A model generated the notes under the pieces. The model saw only the letters and a program-made list of their open reading frames with translations. It ran no database searches and had not been told where the DNA came from. Below, one piece after another: positions 29,287-38,015 of a stretch of DNA of 64,000 nt. The stretch lies in assembly GCF_965196975.1 (NCBI RefSeq), contig NZ_OZ239981.1, forward strand, positions 4,774,001 through 4,838,000, in the 5' to 3' direction. The stretch comes from Endozoicomonas sp965196975. Lineage in GTDB: Bacteria > Pseudomonadota > Gammaproteobacteria > Pseudomonadales > Endozoicomonadaceae. Every line of letters starts with the position of its first letter. Position 1 is the first letter of the stretch. The translations under genes and the position numbers were made by a program.

Positions 29287-29335
29287 GCTATTCTCAACTA
29301 CCAGTCATTGCCAATTTATCCAGAGGGGTTGCCCC

Positions 29336-30112
29336 ATGACCGATCTTAATGCCCGTAGCCGTCAGGCTCTGCAATTGATGGATCTTACATCCCTGAATGA
29401 TGATGATACGCCAGAGAAAATCATTGAACTCTGTCATCAGGCTCACACAGAAGCCGGCAACACGGCTGCTGTCTGCATTTACCCCCGTTTCATCCCAATT
29501 GCCCGCAAAACGCTCAACTCCCTTGGCCTCAATGACGTTACGATTGCCACGGTAACCAATTTCCCTGCCGGTGGTGATGATATTGATATCGCTGTCGCAG
29601 AAACCAGGGCTGCGGTTGCCTATGGTGCTGATGAAGTTGACGTGGTATTCCCATACCGTGCTCTGATGGCTGGCAATGAAGAAGTCGGTGCTGAACTGGT
29701 TCGCCGTTGCAAAGATGCCTGTGGTGCTAATGTCCTGTTGAAAGTGATTATTGAAACCGGTGAACTGAAAGATCCTGCCCTGATTCGCAAGGCCAGTGAA
29801 ATCTCCATCGCTGCCGGAGCTGACTTCATTAAAACCTCCACTGGTAAGGTGCCGGTCAATGCGACCCCGGAATCAGCCCGCATCATGCTGGAAGCAATCC
29901 GTGACAGTGGCAACACTCAGGTTGGCTTCAAGCCTGCTGGTGGTATAAAAACCGCAGAAGACGCTGCATTACACCTGGACCTGGCGGATGACATTATGGG
30001 TGATGGCTGGGTAAACCGTCGTCACTATCGGTTTGGTGCCAGCAGCCTGCTGGGTAATCTGCTGATTGCCCTTGGTCTGAAACAGGGTGAAGCCAGCAAA
30101 GAAGGGTACTGA
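29336..30112 (+). CDS. deoC: deoxyribose-phosphate aldolase
   Basis: It cleaves 2-deoxyribose 5-phosphate to glyceraldehyde 3-phosphate and acetaldehyde, the last step of deoxynucleoside breakdown. The class I aldolase features are present: the Schiff-base Lys in DFIKTSTGK and the second Lys in GFKPAGGIK. The 258-aa length matches E. coli DeoC (259). The start is ATG 29336 (MTDLNARSRQALQLMDL) with AGAGGGG about 8 nt upstream; the open frame extends further up without support. It is the first gene of deoC-deoA-deoB-deoD, the same order as in E. coli; deoA starts 1 bp after its stop. Confidence 0.96.
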   Translation: MTDLNARSRQALQLMDLTSLNDDDTPEKIIELCHQAHTEAGNTAAVCIYPRFIPIARKTLNSLGLNDVTIATVTNFPAGGDDIDIAVAETRAAVAYGADEVDVVFPYRALMAGNEEVGAELVRRCKDACGANVLLKVIIETGELKDPALIRKASEISIAAGADFIKTSTGKVPVNATPESARIMLEAIRDSGNTQVGFKPAGGIKTAEDAALHLDLADDIMGDGWVNRRHYRFGASSLLGNLLIALGLKQGEASKEGY

Positions 30113-30113
30113 T

Positions 30114-31433
30114 ATGTTTCTTCCACAGGAAGTTATTCGTCGTAAGCGGGAAGGTGAGGCGCTCAGCGAGCAGGAGATTCGCAGTTTCATTGCAGGTGTT
30201 ACGGATAACTCGGTGTCGGAAGGTCAGATCGGTGCTCTCGCCATGGCCGTGTACTTTCAGGGGATGAATATTGATGAGCGCATCGCCCTGACCTGCGCCA
30301 TGCGCGATTCCGGAGAGGTGATGGACTGGTCGTCAGACCATCTCCCCGGGCCCATATTGGATAAACACTCCACCGGTGGTGTTGGCGATGTCGTCAGTCT
30401 AATGCTTGGTCCCATGATTGCGGCCTGCGGTGGTTTTGTACCCATGATTTCAGGTCGTGGTCTTGGGCATACCGGGGGCACACTGGACAAACTGGACAGT
30501 ATTCCCGGCTATACCACCAGCGCCTCAGAATTACTGTTTCGCAAAGTAGTCAAAGAAACCGGTGTCGCCATTGTCGGCCAGACCGGAGAGCTGGCACCTG
30601 CGGACAAACGCATTTATGGTGTCCGCGATGTGACGGCTACGGTCGAATCCATTGCCATGATCACCGCATCCATTCTCTCGAAAAAACTGGCGGAAGGGCT
30701 GGATGCCCTGGTGATGGATGTAAAGGTAGGCAGCGGTGCCTTTATGCCAACTTTCGAGCAATCGGTGGAGCTGGCACAGAGTATCGTTCAGGTAGCCAAT
30801 GGAGCCGGTGTGAAAACGACGGCATTGCTGACGGATATGAACCAGTGCCTTGCTTCCTCTGCAGGAAATGCAGTTGAGGTTCGAGAAGCCGTGCAATTCC
30901 TCACCGGTGAATATCGCAATGAGCGTCTGCTGGACATTACCATGGCTCAATCAGCAGAACTGCTGGTATCCGGAGGTCTGGCTGCCGGTGTTGAGCAGGC
31001 CCGTGAAAAACTGCAGTCAGTACTGGATAATGGTCAGGCGGCTGAGGTTTTCGGCAGGATGGTGCATGGTCTGGGTGGCCCGTCCGATTTTGTCGAACGA
31101 TATAGTAATTACCTGCCCATTGCTGCCATCGTTAAGCCCGTGTACATAGAGACAGAGGGTTATCTTGCCGCTATGAACACCCGGGAAGTGGGGATGGCCG
31201 TGGTGCAGTTGGGTGGAGGGCGAAAAGTCGCTTCTGATACGATTGATTATGGAGTAGGCTTCACTGAAATTTGCCGGCTGGGTGACAGGGTTGATCCTTC
31301 GCAGCCGATTGCCATGCTCCATGCCAGTACAGAAGCTTCATGGAATCAGGCAGCAGATATGCTTCGCGGTGCTCTCACTGTTGCTGAACAGGCACCGCAG
31401 CCCCATTCTCTGGTATACAAAAAACTGTCATAA
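30114..31433 (+). CDS. deoA: thymidine phosphorylase
   Basis: It phosphorolyses thymidine (and deoxyuridine) to the base and deoxyribose 1-phosphate. The 439-aa product (E. coli 440) starts MFLPQEVIRRKREGEALS and carries the phosphate-binding loop DKHSTGGVGD near residue 84, SGRGLGHTGGTLDKL near 113, and KLAEGLDALVMDVKVGSGAFM. ATG 30114 is 1 bp after the deoC stop, indicating translational coupling. No lesion is visible. Confidence 0.97.
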   Translation: MFLPQEVIRRKREGEALSEQEIRSFIAGVTDNSVSEGQIGALAMAVYFQGMNIDERIALTCAMRDSGEVMDWSSDHLPGPILDKHSTGGVGDVVSLMLGPMIAACGGFVPMISGRGLGHTGGTLDKLDSIPGYTTSASELLFRKVVKETGVAIVGQTGELAPADKRIYGVRDVTATVESIAMITASILSKKLAEGLDALVMDVKVGSGAFMPTFEQSVELAQSIVQVANGAGVKTTALLTDMNQCLASSAGNAVEVREAVQFLTGEYRNERLLDITMAQSAELLVSGGLAAGVEQAREKLQSVLDNGQAAEVFGRMVHGLGGPSDFVERYSNYLPIAAIVKPVYIETEGYLAAMNTREVGMAVVQLGGGRKVASDTIDYGVGFTEICRLGDRVDPSQPIAMLHASTEASWNQAADMLRGALTVAEQAPQPHSLVYKKLS

Positions 31434-31456
31434 CCATGGCAGGTCAGGAGTAGCGA

Positions 31457-32692
31457 ATGAAACGTGCCATTATCCTTGTGATGGATTCATTCGGTATTGG
31501 AGCCACTGAAGACGCTGATAAATTTGGCGATGTTGGCTCCAATACAATTGGACATATTGCCCAGGCTTGTGCCGATGGCGACGCAGATATTGGTCGAAAA
31601 GGACCGTTAACCCTACCGGAGCTGTCCAGCCTTGGTCTGGTACACGCGTCAAGGGATGCCTGTGGTGAATTTCCCAAAGGCATGGTCAATGATATGCCGA
31701 TTATCGGTGCTTATGGCTACGCCAAAGAACTCTCCAGTGGTAAGGATACACCCAGTGGTCACTGGGAAATGGCAGGCGTTCCGGTTCTGTTTGACTGGGG
31801 CTATTTTCGCGATGAGAAAAACAGCTTCCCGCAGGAACTGCTGGATGAGTTGATCGAAAAGGCCAAACTTCCGGGGGTGCTCGGTAACTGTCATGCCTCT
31901 GGAACCAGTATTCTGGAAGCGCTGGGTGAAGAGCACATGAGAACCGGCAAGCCGATTGTCTATACATCCGCTGACAGTGTCTTTCAGATTGCCTGCCACG
32001 AAGAAACGTTTGGGCTGGATCGTCTGATTGAAGTCTGTCTGATTGCCCGTGAGATTCTGGAGCCATATAACATCGGACGTGTGATTGCCCGCCCATTCAT
32101 TGGTGATGACGCAGGAGACTTCCAGCGTACGGGTAACCGTCGGGACTTTTCTGTACTGCCTCCAGCGCCTACGGTACTGGATAAACTGGTGGCCAGTGGT
32201 GGTGAAGTTGTCAGTATTGGCAAGATTGCTGACATCTTTGCCAATCAGGGGATTACCAAAAAGGTAAAGGCAACTGGTATTCCTGCCCTCTTTGAAGCAA
32301 CCCGCGAAGCATTGATTGAAGCGGGCGATCGAACGATAGTCTTCACGAATTTTGTGGATTTTGACTCTTCATTTGGTCACCGCCGGGATGTAGCTGGTTA
32401 CGCTGGAGCGCTGGAGCAGCTGGATGCCATGCTGCCCGACCTGTTTTATTACATGGGCGATGATGATCTTCTGATTATCACTGCAGACCATGGTTGCGAT
32501 CCAACCTGGCCAGGAACGGATCATACCCGTGAACACATTCCTGTTCTGGTATTCAGCAAAAAGCTGATTCCATGTGCCCTGGGTCAGCGGGAAACCTTTG
32601 CCGATATCGGACAGACCCTAGCCAGTTACTTTGGACTGGAGCCTATGGACTATGGCACATCATTTCTGCCTGAGATCTTTGAGCAAGGCTAA
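31457..32692 (+). CDS. deoB: phosphopentomutase
   Basis: It interconverts (deoxy)ribose 1-phosphate and 5-phosphate, linking the phosphorylases to DeoC. The 411-aa alkaline-phosphatase-fold product has the metal site start LVMDSFGIGATEDADKFGD, the phosphorylatable Thr region KDTPSGHWEMAG, and TADHGCDPTWPGTDHTREHIP near the C-terminus. An AGGAG lies 6 nt before the ATG, and the gene is 23 bp after deoA. Confidence 0.97.
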   Translation: MKRAIILVMDSFGIGATEDADKFGDVGSNTIGHIAQACADGDADIGRKGPLTLPELSSLGLVHASRDACGEFPKGMVNDMPIIGAYGYAKELSSGKDTPSGHWEMAGVPVLFDWGYFRDEKNSFPQELLDELIEKAKLPGVLGNCHASGTSILEALGEEHMRTGKPIVYTSADSVFQIACHEETFGLDRLIEVCLIAREILEPYNIGRVIARPFIGDDAGDFQRTGNRRDFSVLPPAPTVLDKLVASGGEVVSIGKIADIFANQGITKKVKATGIPALFEATREALIEAGDRTIVFTNFVDFDSSFGHRRDVAGYAGALEQLDAMLPDLFYYMGDDDLLIITADHGCDPTWPGTDHTREHIPVLVFSKKLIPCALGQRETFADIGQTLASYFGLEPMDYGTSFLPEIFEQG

Positions 32693-32799
32693 GTCCTACA
32701 GGCCCTGATTTTTGGCCATAGCCAGCTATCCGCATCAAGGAGTCTTCTTTCTTTGATGCGTTTTGATCGTCGTGTTTTATCGAGAACGAGGATTTAACT

Positions 32800-33501
32800 G
32801 TGACACCTCATATTAATGCCAAGCCTAGAGCCTTTGCTGATGTCTGCCTGATGCCTGGTGATCCTTTGCGGGCCAAGCATATTGCAGAAACCTTCCTGGA
32901 AGGTGCCGAACAGGTAACGGATGTGCGCAACATGCTGGGCTTCACCGGTACCTACCAGGGCGTCAGAGTGTCTGTCATGGGCTCAGGTATGGGTATTCCT
33001 TCGGCGTCTATTTATTACAAAGAGCTGATTACTGAGTACGGTGTAAAGAGCCTGATCCGCGTTGGCTCTTGCGGTGCTATTTCCAAGGACGTTCAGGTGC
33101 GTGACATTGTGATCGGTATGGGCGCCTGCACTGACTCCAAAGTGAATCGCATGCGTTTCAAGGATCATGACTTTGCTGCGATCGCAGACTATGGGCTTCT
33201 GGAAAATGCCGTTAACTCTGCCCGTACCATGAGCCTGCCTGTTAAAGTGGGCAACCTGTTCTCCGCAGATCTTTTCTACAATCCGGACCCATCCATGTTC
33301 GACACTATGGAAAAATACGGCGTACTGGGTGTAGAGATGGAAGCAGCTGGCCTGTACGGCGTTTGTGCTGAGTTTGGAGCACAGGGTCTGGCAATCTGTA
33401 CTGTCAGTGACCATATCCGTACCGGTGAAGCACTGCCTCCGGAAGATCGCCAGTCAACGTTCAATGAGATGGTTGAAGTTGCTCTGAAATCATTGCTGTA
33501 A
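32800..33501 (+). CDS. deoD: purine nucleoside phosphorylase
   Basis: It phosphorolyses purine (deoxy)nucleosides. The 233-aa product (E. coli 239) reads TPHINAKPRAFADVCLMPGDPLRAKHIA and carries MGSGMGIPSASIY, RVGSCGAIS, GMGACTDSKVNRMRFKDHDFAAIADY, VEMEAAGLYGV, and CTVSDHIRTGE with the catalytic Asp. The start is GTG 32800 with GAGG about 8 nt upstream. A 107-bp gap after deoB may allow partial independent regulation. Confidence 0.97.
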   Translation: MTPHINAKPRAFADVCLMPGDPLRAKHIAETFLEGAEQVTDVRNMLGFTGTYQGVRVSVMGSGMGIPSASIYYKELITEYGVKSLIRVGSCGAISKDVQVRDIVIGMGACTDSKVNRMRFKDHDFAAIADYGLLENAVNSARTMSLPVKVGNLFSADLFYNPDPSMFDTMEKYGVLGVEMEAAGLYGVCAEFGAQGLAICTVSDHIRTGEALPPEDRQSTFNEMVEVALKSLL

Positions 33502-33514
33502 TTAAGCGTTTATA

Positions 33515-33583
33515 TTGAACCACAGAGATCACAAAGGGCACGAAATAACGCTTTTCTTTTCCTATGTGTTCTCTATGGTTCAA
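33515..33583. repeat. imperfect long hairpin after deoD
   Basis: Arms TTGAACCACAGAGATCACA (33515-33533) and TGTGTTCTCTATGGTTCAA (33565-33583) pair over 19 bp with two mismatches around a 31-nt loop. Its position 13 bp after the deoD stop and before a convergent gene suggests a bidirectional transcription-end structure, but there is no U-run. The ACCACAGAGA core resembles interspersed repeats seen in many bacterial genomes. Confidence 0.5.
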
Positions 33584-33629
33584 CAAAGCACTCTGCAGAT
33601 GATCAAGGCTACAGAAGGAATCAAAGGTC

Positions 33630-35141
33630 CTACAACTCATCCTTCATGCTGGAATCCACCAGAACCTGCAGCTTCATCTCAAAAACTTCATTAATGTATT
33701 TTTCAAGAGTTCTCAGGCCAGGATCATTATCCTGAAGAATGAACGCATCAATCTGTGCCTTTTCGAGTTCCGTTAAGGAGAAGTTTTTTAAGTCTTCACT
33801 TGTAGACCGGTAGCCTTCTTCGAGCTGTGGAATCATGGACTCAAAGGCAATATCTCTTTTGGCATCGGCAGAAAACCCTTCAAATACGACTTTATCCAAG
33901 CGAGAAGCCATTGCTTCCAGCTGAGGTATTTTTTTACTCAGTTCGTGAATGTCTGAATTCCCGGCAAGAATTACAGTATCCGGTAGACGGATGTTGGTTT
34001 TCAGGTAAGGGTTGTAAAAGGAACGGTGCGCTGGGTCGAGTAACTTTAAAAGAAAACCAATGATCTCTTCTGCCTGCTTATCACTTTTTAATAACAGCAT
34101 GTCAAATTCATCAACAAACAGAACCTGATTTCTATGGTTAATGTCTTTACTTGAAACGGTGTTGGCTATGATCGCATCGACCAGTCTACCTGCTTTACCA
34201 TCAAAACTTTCAAAGGGAGTACCCGTCATGTCATCAATGGTGGCACCATCAAGAGTAATGACCGCCAGATTGGTACCCATTGCCAGGGCCAGTTGCTTTG
34301 CTGCGTAACTTTTTCCGGTTCCGGGGGCTCCCTGGAAGTAGGCTGGGTAGTGTCCCTGAGGGTGTCCATCCATTTTCTGGAATGTAATTTCAGCCAAGGC
34401 AAAACGATTTAAGCGCTCAATAAGCTCACCTGAAAAATGTTTCAGAGCCTCAGTGATTTTTGATTTGTCGTAGATGAGTGGCTTTGTGTAAAAAGGGAGT
34501 CTCAGAGCTTTATCAAGGATTTTGTGTAAGCGGGTAATGCCTTCACTACTGGGGCTCTGCCAAAAGGTGTAAAACAGTTCATCTTCAATATAACGCTGTG
34601 TTGCTCTATCAAGAAGGTTTTTCTTGGAACCATAAGTGTGAATCAGGTCGGCTTCAGGAATGGAAGGCGGCAGAGCGCTATAGTAAAGCTGAGAACTGAC
34701 TGTCGATATGGGATCTACGATAAGCTTTGCATGAACCGCTGAGAATACGGTGAGTATCATTCTCAATTCAGAGTTCATTGTCGTGAGTAAATCCAGTAAA
34801 GAATGTCTGTGCCAAACCAGTAATGCTATCGGTATTGAATAGGCTGTTAAGTGCTGTTGTATTGTATACAGAGGGTACTCTCTTTGAATCCACCATAGAA
34901 TTTCAGTAGATACATGCTGGCCTTGCCGAATCTTATTAAGAATATTAGCTCTTTTGAAGCTTACCTCATTTGAAAGAAATTCCAGTCGGTCAAATATTCG
35001 GTTAGTTGCCATATAATCTCGAATATAGTTAAGTTGTTGCTGATCTTCGCTAAGGCTACTTGTCATGCCCTGATTGGCGAAGCCTGTTGTAGTTATCAGC
35101 ACAAGATTGAGCCATAGTATATTGGCTAGCCGTAATTTCAT
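33630..35141 (-). CDS. Lon-like AAA+ ATPase with signal peptide and C-terminal KDEL
   Basis: A 503-aa protein whose role is unknown. Residues 1-22 look like a Sec signal peptide (LANILWLNLVLITTTGFA). Residues about 95-150 are moderately hydrophobic. The AAA+ module covers about 235-490: Walker A GAPGTGKS 271-278, Walker B LFVDEFD 341-347, sensor-1 Asn in LAGNSD (395), Arg finger in SRLD (414), sensor-2 Arg in DPGLRTLE (477). KLLDPAHRSFYNPYL and the sensor-2 segment are closest to the AAA+ domain of Lon, but there is no S16 protease domain. The last four residues are KDEL. It is paralogous to the next gene upstream, 242 bp away. No clear ribosome site precedes the ATG. Confidence 0.8.
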   Translation of the reverse strand: MKLRLANILWLNLVLITTTGFANQGMTSSLSEDQQQLNYIRDYMATNRIFDRLEFLSNEVSFKRANILNKIRQGQHVSTEILWWIQREYPLYTIQQHLTAYSIPIALLVWHRHSLLDLLTTMNSELRMILTVFSAVHAKLIVDPISTVSSQLYYSALPPSIPEADLIHTYGSKKNLLDRATQRYIEDELFYTFWQSPSSEGITRLHKILDKALRLPFYTKPLIYDKSKITEALKHFSGELIERLNRFALAEITFQKMDGHPQGHYPAYFQGAPGTGKSYAAKQLALAMGTNLAVITLDGATIDDMTGTPFESFDGKAGRLVDAIIANTVSSKDINHRNQVLFVDEFDMLLLKSDKQAEEIIGFLLKLLDPAHRSFYNPYLKTNIRLPDTVILAGNSDIHELSKKIPQLEAMASRLDKVVFEGFSADAKRDIAFESMIPQLEEGYRSTSEDLKNFSLTELEKAQIDAFILQDNDPGLRTLEKYINEVFEMKLQVLVDSSMKDEL

Positions 35142-35338
35142 GAGAGATTTTTTATTGGGATTAGATTATCAATAATGTAGTGGATATTATGGAAGGTAGT
35201 TAAATTTATAGAGTTGAAATAGTGTTATTAGAGTGAAATTTATTTGTAATAAACCCATTCTTGTGTGTTTGTTAATTATTCCTGTTATTTAATTGTTTAT
35301 AGCTTTAATGAAATATTGTTTCTTGGGCTATATCTCAT

Positions 35339-35373
35339 AAGGTACAAGCCGGATAATCTCTGGCTTGTACCTT
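35339..35373 (-). terminator. perfect 12-bp hairpin between the two AAA+ genes
   Basis: AAGGTACAAGCC (35339-35350) pairs with GGCTTGTACCTT (35362-35373) around an 11-nt loop. It lies just downstream of the upstream AAA+ gene (stop at 35384, minus strand) and may end its transcript or stabilise the 3' end. No strong U-run follows. Confidence 0.6.
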
Positions 35374-35383
35374 AAGTGCCTTG

Positions 35384-36871
35384 TTAACCTCCAGCTGCAT
35401 TTTTAAATTCGGCCAGACCAAGGCTGTGCATTTTACGTTCAAATAGCCAGCTAATAAACTTCTCAAGACTTCTCAGTCCTGGGTCATTGTCTTCGGCAAT
35501 AAATTGCTCAATTCTCTCCAGGTCAGAAGCCTCTAATGAAAATTGCTCTAGCGACTCATCAATGGATTGATAACTCTTTTCCATTTTTGGTATCAAGTGG
35601 TGTAACGCCATTTCAAGCTTAGTATCGGTGGAAAAACCATCAAAGATAATATGGTCAAGCCTTGAGGACATTGCCTGTAATTGAGCCTGTTGATGGCTTC
35701 TTTCTTGTATGTCTGAGTTTCCAGCAAGAATAATGGTGTCTGGCAGGTGAACATAGGCCTTAAGATATGGACTGTAGAAAAATCGATGATTTGGATCAAG
35801 TATCTTAAGAAAGAAGGCAATAACATCTTGAGAGCTTTTATCATCATTAACTAGCAGGCGGTCAAATTCATCAATGAGTAACACTTGATTATGATGATTC
35901 AAACCCTGTATTGAGTCGGTATTTGCAATCATCGCTTCAAGAATTCGACCTGGCTTGGCATCAAGGCTATCAAACGATGTACCGACGATATCTTCAATTG
36001 AGGCTCCATCCAGTGTAACTGTGGCAAGGTTTGTACCCATAGCGTTTGCAATATTCTTTGCTGCAAATGTTTTACCGGTACCTGGCTCACCTTGAAAGTA
36101 CACCGGATAGTGAATGTCCAATTTCGTTTTCATTCTCTGGTAGGTTATTTCAGAGAAAACAAATTGCTGCAGGCGTTCTGTCAGGCTTGAAGAAAAATGG
36201 TGAAGCCGGTCAGTCACTATTTCAGGATGATAAGATAACCGCTTGGCGTATAATGGCATACGAAGAGCCTTATCCATAACTTTAATTAGTTTGTCATATT
36301 GCTCTGGATGCTCGGTCTGCCAGAATCGGTAGAATAAAGACTGTTCGATATAGGTACGAGTGGCATTATCGAATAGGTGCCTTTTGGCACCATACTCAAT
36401 AATTAAATCTGCTTCAGGTAACCGGGGTGGCTTAAAGGTATAATATACTTGTCCCGCTGCACTCGACACTACTATGATCCCAATGCTACCCATGCCTGCT
36501 GCTGCTATTCCAATAAATGGTGCGATTGCCGGGAATGATAAAGCAGTGCCAGCGAGAATTACCCCTGGGGTTCCTATAAATAGACCATGTCTCCCTAAAC
36601 TCTCAATGGCATAGTAAGAAGACATTTGTGCCAACGCCTTTTGAGTAGCTGCTCTTCCTGTTTCAATCTGCTCCTGTACAGTGGAAGATTGAAAGCTATC
36701 TTCCTTACTAAAGTCAAGATTCTCAAAAAATTGATTCTCGGACAGGTAATTTCGTATCGCTTTTATTTGAGCCCAGTTATCGATCCCTCCATCTGCGCTT
36801 ACATTCATGGAGTTAAAGATTGTTATGGAAAATATAATTATAAAGATCAGAGGGTTGCGGGGATATTTCAT
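35384..36871 (-). CDS. Lon-like AAA+ ATPase with signal/anchor segment (paralogue)
   Basis: A 495-aa paralogue of the 33630-35141 protein with the same layout. An N-terminal hydrophobic signal (8-26) is followed by a helical region and a long hydrophobic stretch at about 96-141 (one or two membrane helices). The AAA+ module comes next: Walker A GEPGTGKT 261-268, Walker B LLIDEFD 331-337, NSD sensor-1 near 385, SRLD Arg finger near 404, DPGLRSLEKFI sensor-2 near 465. Lon-type signatures (KILDPNHRFFYSPYL, HHLIPKMEKSY) are clear, and there is no protease domain. Depending on one or two membrane passes the ATPase would be cytoplasmic or periplasmic. ATG 36871 follows AAGGAAG. It ends NAAGG, not KDEL. 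Confidence 0.82.
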   Translation of the reverse strand: MKYPRNPLIFIIIFSITIFNSMNVSADGGIDNWAQIKAIRNYLSENQFFENLDFSKEDSFQSSTVQEQIETGRAATQKALAQMSSYYAIESLGRHGLFIGTPGVILAGTALSFPAIAPFIGIAAAGMGSIGIIVVSSAAGQVYYTFKPPRLPEADLIIEYGAKRHLFDNATRTYIEQSLFYRFWQTEHPEQYDKLIKVMDKALRMPLYAKRLSYHPEIVTDRLHHFSSSLTERLQQFVFSEITYQRMKTKLDIHYPVYFQGEPGTGKTFAAKNIANAMGTNLATVTLDGASIEDIVGTSFDSLDAKPGRILEAMIANTDSIQGLNHHNQVLLIDEFDRLLVNDDKSSQDVIAFFLKILDPNHRFFYSPYLKAYVHLPDTIILAGNSDIQERSHQQAQLQAMSSRLDHIIFDGFSTDTKLEMALHHLIPKMEKSYQSIDESLEQFSLEASDLERIEQFIAEDNDPGLRSLEKFISWLFERKMHSLGLAEFKNAAGG

Positions 36872-37070
36872 ACTAACTTCCTTGATTTTCTATCTTGTCA
36901 TAACTCCTTTTTGACAAACTAATGATTAAATGGTTCCCTGGTACCATATTATTGTTTTTTGAGTATCAATGGAATTTAAGCCGAACCTTAATCGAGTGCT
37001 TTATTTCTTATGAGATATGGTATTCTCATTGAATCTATATCATTTTTCATTCGAATTAACGCAGGTATTA

Positions 37071-37105
37071 TCCAGCCAGCGAAATGAAGCCTAGGGCTGG
37101 CTGGA
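37071..37105 (-). terminator. hairpin downstream of the META-domain lipoprotein gene
   Basis: The perfect 10-bp stem TCCAGCCAGC/GCTGGCTGGA with a 15-nt loop lies 14 bp beyond the stop of the minus-strand gene. The A/T content after it is modest. Confidence 0.6.
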
Positions 37106-37118
37106 AAGCTTTTATTCT

Positions 37119-37760
37119 CTACTGAGCACCAACCCATTCCTGCTCTACGATCAAATCCAGTATCCATCGTTTGCTGGAGGCATCGGCAGGAGGGTTTGGT
37201 ACATCAAACTCTTTAATTCGCAGGCGGTAGGCTGTACCTGGTTTGAAATCAAAACCTTCAATATTCCCATAAAATAAGTTCCAGGGTTCATCTTCTGATT
37301 CACGAATTTGTAGACATTCCATAGGTCCTACGCCAGTACAGTGTGTTTTTTCCGGTGCAACATAAATAAAGCGAGTCACTCCATCTTCCATATTGGGCTG
37401 CTTTTTGAAGATATAGCTGGAGGTATTGGTACTGAGTATCAGTTGATCTCCAGACATCTGAACTCTGGGTTTATTACCCAAAAGCTGTTTTAAGGCTTCT
37501 TCCTTTTTGGCGCCTTCACCATGACACATCATCAGTGTACTGGCGAGTTGCTCAACAACCAGCTGGTCTCCGTACATTTTTACTGAACCCATCAGGCGGT
37601 TGCACCCGGCATCGGCAGCAATACGGTCTTTTTTGATATCCAGAGTAATGGGTGAGGTTTCTTCTGCAGGGCTGCTTTCCTGCCATCGACCTTCAGGTAG
37701 TGCGTTACAGGCGGTCAGAAGTACAGACATAACCACAACCCCAAACTGAGCGATTTTCAT
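37119..37760 (-). CDS. META and DUF4377 domain lipoprotein (HslJ-like)
   Basis: A 213-aa predicted lipoprotein. The signal peptide ends in the lipobox LLTAC (Cys18). A META domain (about 30-120) has DAGCNRLMGSVKMYGDQLVVEQLASTLMMC, the pattern of HslJ, linked in E. coli to heat shock and novobiocin resistance. A C-terminal DUF4377-type domain (about 128-210) has CLQIRESEDEPWNLFYGNIEGFDFKPG and WILDLIVEQ. Ser follows CysAsn, so outer-membrane sorting is plausible. CCGGAG precedes the ATG by 6 nt. Confidence 0.85.
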   Translation of the reverse strand: MKIAQFGVVVMSVLLTACNALPEGRWQESSPAEETSPITLDIKKDRIAADAGCNRLMGSVKMYGDQLVVEQLASTLMMCHGEGAKKEEALKQLLGNKPRVQMSGDQLILSTNTSSYIFKKQPNMEDGVTRFIYVAPEKTHCTGVGPMECLQIRESEDEPWNLFYGNIEGFDFKPGTAYRLRIKEFDVPNPPADASSKRWILDLIVEQEWVGAQ

Positions 37761-37790
37761 TGATAACTCCGGCAGGCTACCGATTAGGAC

Positions 37791-37878
37791 CTAGTACCCC
37801 GTCTGCCTGCATTTGATATGTTCAGTGATTCGAAAAGCAGTCATACGCAAGGTGGACTTGTGTAGGATGGGGTACTAG
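37791..37878. repeat. short inverted repeat, 88 bp end to end
   Basis: Perfect 10-bp arms CTAGTACCCC (37791-37800) and GGGGTACTAG (37869-37878) bracket non-coding DNA upstream of the lipoprotein gene. It could be a small mobile repeat, or a regulatory dyad for the minus-strand gene starting at 37760. Confidence 0.4.
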
Positions 37879-38015
37879 AACAAATTCTCGCTAATTATAG
37901 TGCCTTTTAGCTATAAAAAGAGTGTCAGCAAACTCAAAACATTGGATTGAAGCAGCAGAATAAAGAAAGCAGCTCATAAGAGCTGCTTGAAGAGATTGAC
38001 CAGTGGAAGATCGAA

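Larger units (their letters stand above)
28672..29335. other. 660-bp region between gadB and deoC
   Basis: No protein gene is supported; two long minus-strand frames have implausible composition and no ribosome site. The region holds an orphan intrinsic terminator (29073-29103) and a 31-bp palindrome just before deoC (29256-29286), listed separately. A TATACT (29230-29235) could be a -10 box for the deo operon, but I see no good -35 at normal spacing. Confidence 0.5.
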
